Part shown: piece by piece, positions 62,601 to 64,000 of the stretch
Numbering within the stretch: the first letter of the stretch is position 1
Layout of the letters: the number at the start of each line of letters is the position of its first letter
Assembly: GCF_029350975.1 (NCBI RefSeq)
Contig: NZ_JARKMR010000001.1
Span: forward strand, 558,001-622,000
Direction of reading: 5' to 3'
Length of the DNA stretch: 64,000 nt
From: Maribacter zhoushanensis
Lineage (GTDB): Bacteria > Bacteroidota > Bacteroidia > Flavobacteriales > Flavobacteriaceae
The notes under the pieces: model-generated
Database searches by the model: none
The model's input: the letters and a program-made list of their open reading frames with translations, nothing else
Told to the model about the DNA's origin: nothing
Position numbers and translations under genes: made by a program

Positions 62601-62714
62601 ATAATATTTTACTAAAAAAAATGCTTCGAAATGAATATTTTATCTAAACTAATTTTTTTTTTTTGGATGAACATAAGACTTAAATTATTAATTGAAACTA
62701 CGAAAATTTCTTAA

Positions 62715-63809
62715 ATGGCATCTAAAATATTAGTTGGTATTCCTCCAAAAAATCATATTAATCTTGCTATGGATGAAGTTGAAGGTTTAAATGAGCTTGG
62801 TTACGAGTGTGAAACAATTACTTATACACGAAACAAGCCTCGTGGAAGAAGAATTGATAAATTATTTGGAGTATTGGAAAATGCTATTTCTATTATTAGG
62901 AGGCTACACCAAATGAAGCCTGATATACTCTATCTTAATTCTAGATTTGAACCCGTTGGTACAACTCGAGATTTTATTACTGTAGCTTTGATTAGACTTT
63001 TTTATTGGAAAAAGTTAAACATAGCCATTAAAACACATGGTTCTGACCTTTCTATTTTAACTGATAAGTCCTTTTTCTTTAAAAGAATAGTAATTCCATA
63101 CTTAACAAAATATGTAAGCTTATGGTTTTTCTTATCGTATGAGGAAATTCATAATATTGTCCAATATGCACCGATTTTAGGGAAAAAGGCATGCGTAACC
63201 GGTAATATTATAGATGCAGCCCGTTCAACAAAATCAAGTGCATTTCTTGAAAAACATCATTTGAACGATAGCCGATTTAAATTTTTCTTTGCAGGAAGGA
63301 TGATTGCTGAGAAAGGTATATTTAGTATTATTAGAGCCATTTCATCTTTCAAATATAAAGAGAAGTGTGTTTTTGTATTTGCGGGTAATGGAGAGGAATA
63401 CGATGCTTTTAAAAATGAAATAAAGGAAAGACAATTAGAAAATTACGTACATCTTACCGGTTTTCTATCTGAAGAAGAGTGTGATCATTTTTATTCAAAT
63501 GTTAATGCATTGGTTTTTCCAACATATTTTGATGAAGGTTTTCCAATGGCTCTTTTTAAATCTGTAGCCTGTGGTTTACCTATAATTACAACTAAAACAA
63601 GGGCTGCAATTGATCATCTTAAAGAACCTGATAATTGTTTATGGGTAGATGGTCGTAACCCCAAAAGTGTAGCTAAGGCACTAAATCATCTGTATGAAGA
63701 TAAATTACTTCAGGATAATATGGCTTTTAATAATAAATTGCTTGGTCAAAACTTTACACGTCAAAAAATTACAGCACAAATGAATCAAGATTTTCATAAA
63801 CTTAATTAG
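62715..63809 (+). CDS. glycosyltransferase family 4 enzyme (second paralog)
   Basis: 364 residues, same length and layout as 58559-59653: VGIPPKNHINLAMDEVEGLNEL, FFFAGRMIAEKGIFSIIRAI and FPTYFDEGFPMALFKSVACGLPI. The two share the ILYLNSR and HGSD segments and the RSTKS hinge. They differ in the middle of the N-terminal domain, where the acceptor binds. It is likely to add a different sugar or linkage in the same repeat unit. Confidence 0.9.
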   Translation: MASKILVGIPPKNHINLAMDEVEGLNELGYECETITYTRNKPRGRRIDKLFGVLENAISIIRRLHQMKPDILYLNSRFEPVGTTRDFITVALIRLFYWKKLNIAIKTHGSDLSILTDKSFFFKRIVIPYLTKYVSLWFFLSYEEIHNIVQYAPILGKKACVTGNIIDAARSTKSSAFLEKHHLNDSRFKFFFAGRMIAEKGIFSIIRAISSFKYKEKCVFVFAGNGEEYDAFKNEIKERQLENYVHLTGFLSEEECDHFYSNVNALVFPTYFDEGFPMALFKSVACGLPIITTKTRAAIDHLKEPDNCLWVDGRNPKSVAKALNHLYEDKLLQDNMAFNNKLLGQNFTRQKITAQMNQDFHKLN

Positions 63810-63817
63810 AATTTTAG

Positions 63818-64000
63818 ATGAAAATAATTCTAAATCAAATTAAACATAAGTTTAGTTCAAAAATCTTTAAAAACAGTATTTGGGGAGTGTTAGGTAGTCT
63901 TACGCAAAACATTCTACTAAGTTTGTTCTATATTCTCATTGCCAGACATTACTCTATAGATGATTTTTCTGAATATTTGATAGCAAATAGTTTATATCAA
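63818..64000 (+). CDS. start of a probable polysaccharide flippase (Wzx-like), cut by window end
   Basis: 61 codons from ATG 63818, eight bases after the glycosyltransferase stop; no stop before the edge. After a basic start the sequence NSIWGVLGSLTQNILLSLFYILIARHYSI looks like the first membrane helix of Wzx/MATE-type lipid-linked-oligosaccharide flippases. A flippase is otherwise missing from the locus. Too short to be sure. Confidence 0.65.
   Translation, partial: MKIILNQIKHKFSSKIFKNSIWGVLGSLTQNILLSLFYILIARHYSIDDFSEYLIANSLYQ

Overview
The window looks like a chromosomal segment of a marine member of the Flavobacteriaceae (Bacteroidota). The basis is a low G+C content, a secreted protease with a type IX secretion C-terminal sorting domain, a TAnnTTTG-type promoter ahead of the tRNA, weak Shine-Dalgarno sequences, lipoproteins and household genes of flavobacterial type. 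Genus (Maribacter/Zobellia/Arenibacter-like) is a guess and not proven by the sequence.

Layout: (1) 1-25.7 kb is core chromosome. It holds a GNAT fragment, aspartate kinase, a fused PlsC+GNAT aminolipid acyltransferase, an ArsR/GNAT pair, several small metabolic enzymes, mgtE-ksgA-DUF4286/GGCT, a TPR protein, an SMR pump, a GH114-like lipoprotein, an amidase, serS, an HTTM membrane protein, ribF, a 1254-residue secreted metalloprotease with a coupled lipoprotein, pth, rplY, prs and a tRNA-Leu(CAA). (2) 25,735-40,214 is a 14.5-kb integrative element inserted in the 3' end of that tRNA. It has a 13-bp att core at both ends, putative integrase arm sites, a tyrosine recombinase, an excisionase-like HTH, a DUF3987-type ATPase, a striking helically phased ACC-repeat array, and one large cargo operon. 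The cargo runs HTH controller, two different D12-class adenine methyltransferases, a McrB-like AAA+ protein and a McrC/LlaJI-like nuclease. This is the best candidate for an undescribed restriction system in the window. (3) 40.2-44.7 kb holds a degenerate CPBP membrane protein, a second probable restriction-modification pair (m5C methyltransferase plus PLD-fold nuclease) and a secreted protein. (4) 45.0-49.5 kb is a mutagenesis cassette, dinB plus a dnaE-type polymerase, with related intergenic repeats on both sides of the polymerase gene. (5) 49.6-64.0 kb is an exopolysaccharide/capsule locus. It contains a UDP-glucuronate epimerase, an UpxY-type antiterminator behind a candidate sigma-54 promoter, a 0.6-kb leader, an initiating sugar-phosphate transferase, a Wza-like exporter, a WecG/TagA pseudogene, a Wzc-type kinase, a Wzy-like protein, two paralogous GT4 enzymes, an MBOAT/SGNH acylation pair, a serine-acetyltransferase-like enzyme and the start of a flippase that runs off the window.

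No rRNA, CRISPR array or intact insertion sequence was seen. Functions rest on motif reading only; no database search was run. Start codons were moved from TTG/GTG to a nearby ATG where that looked better, and each such case is noted.
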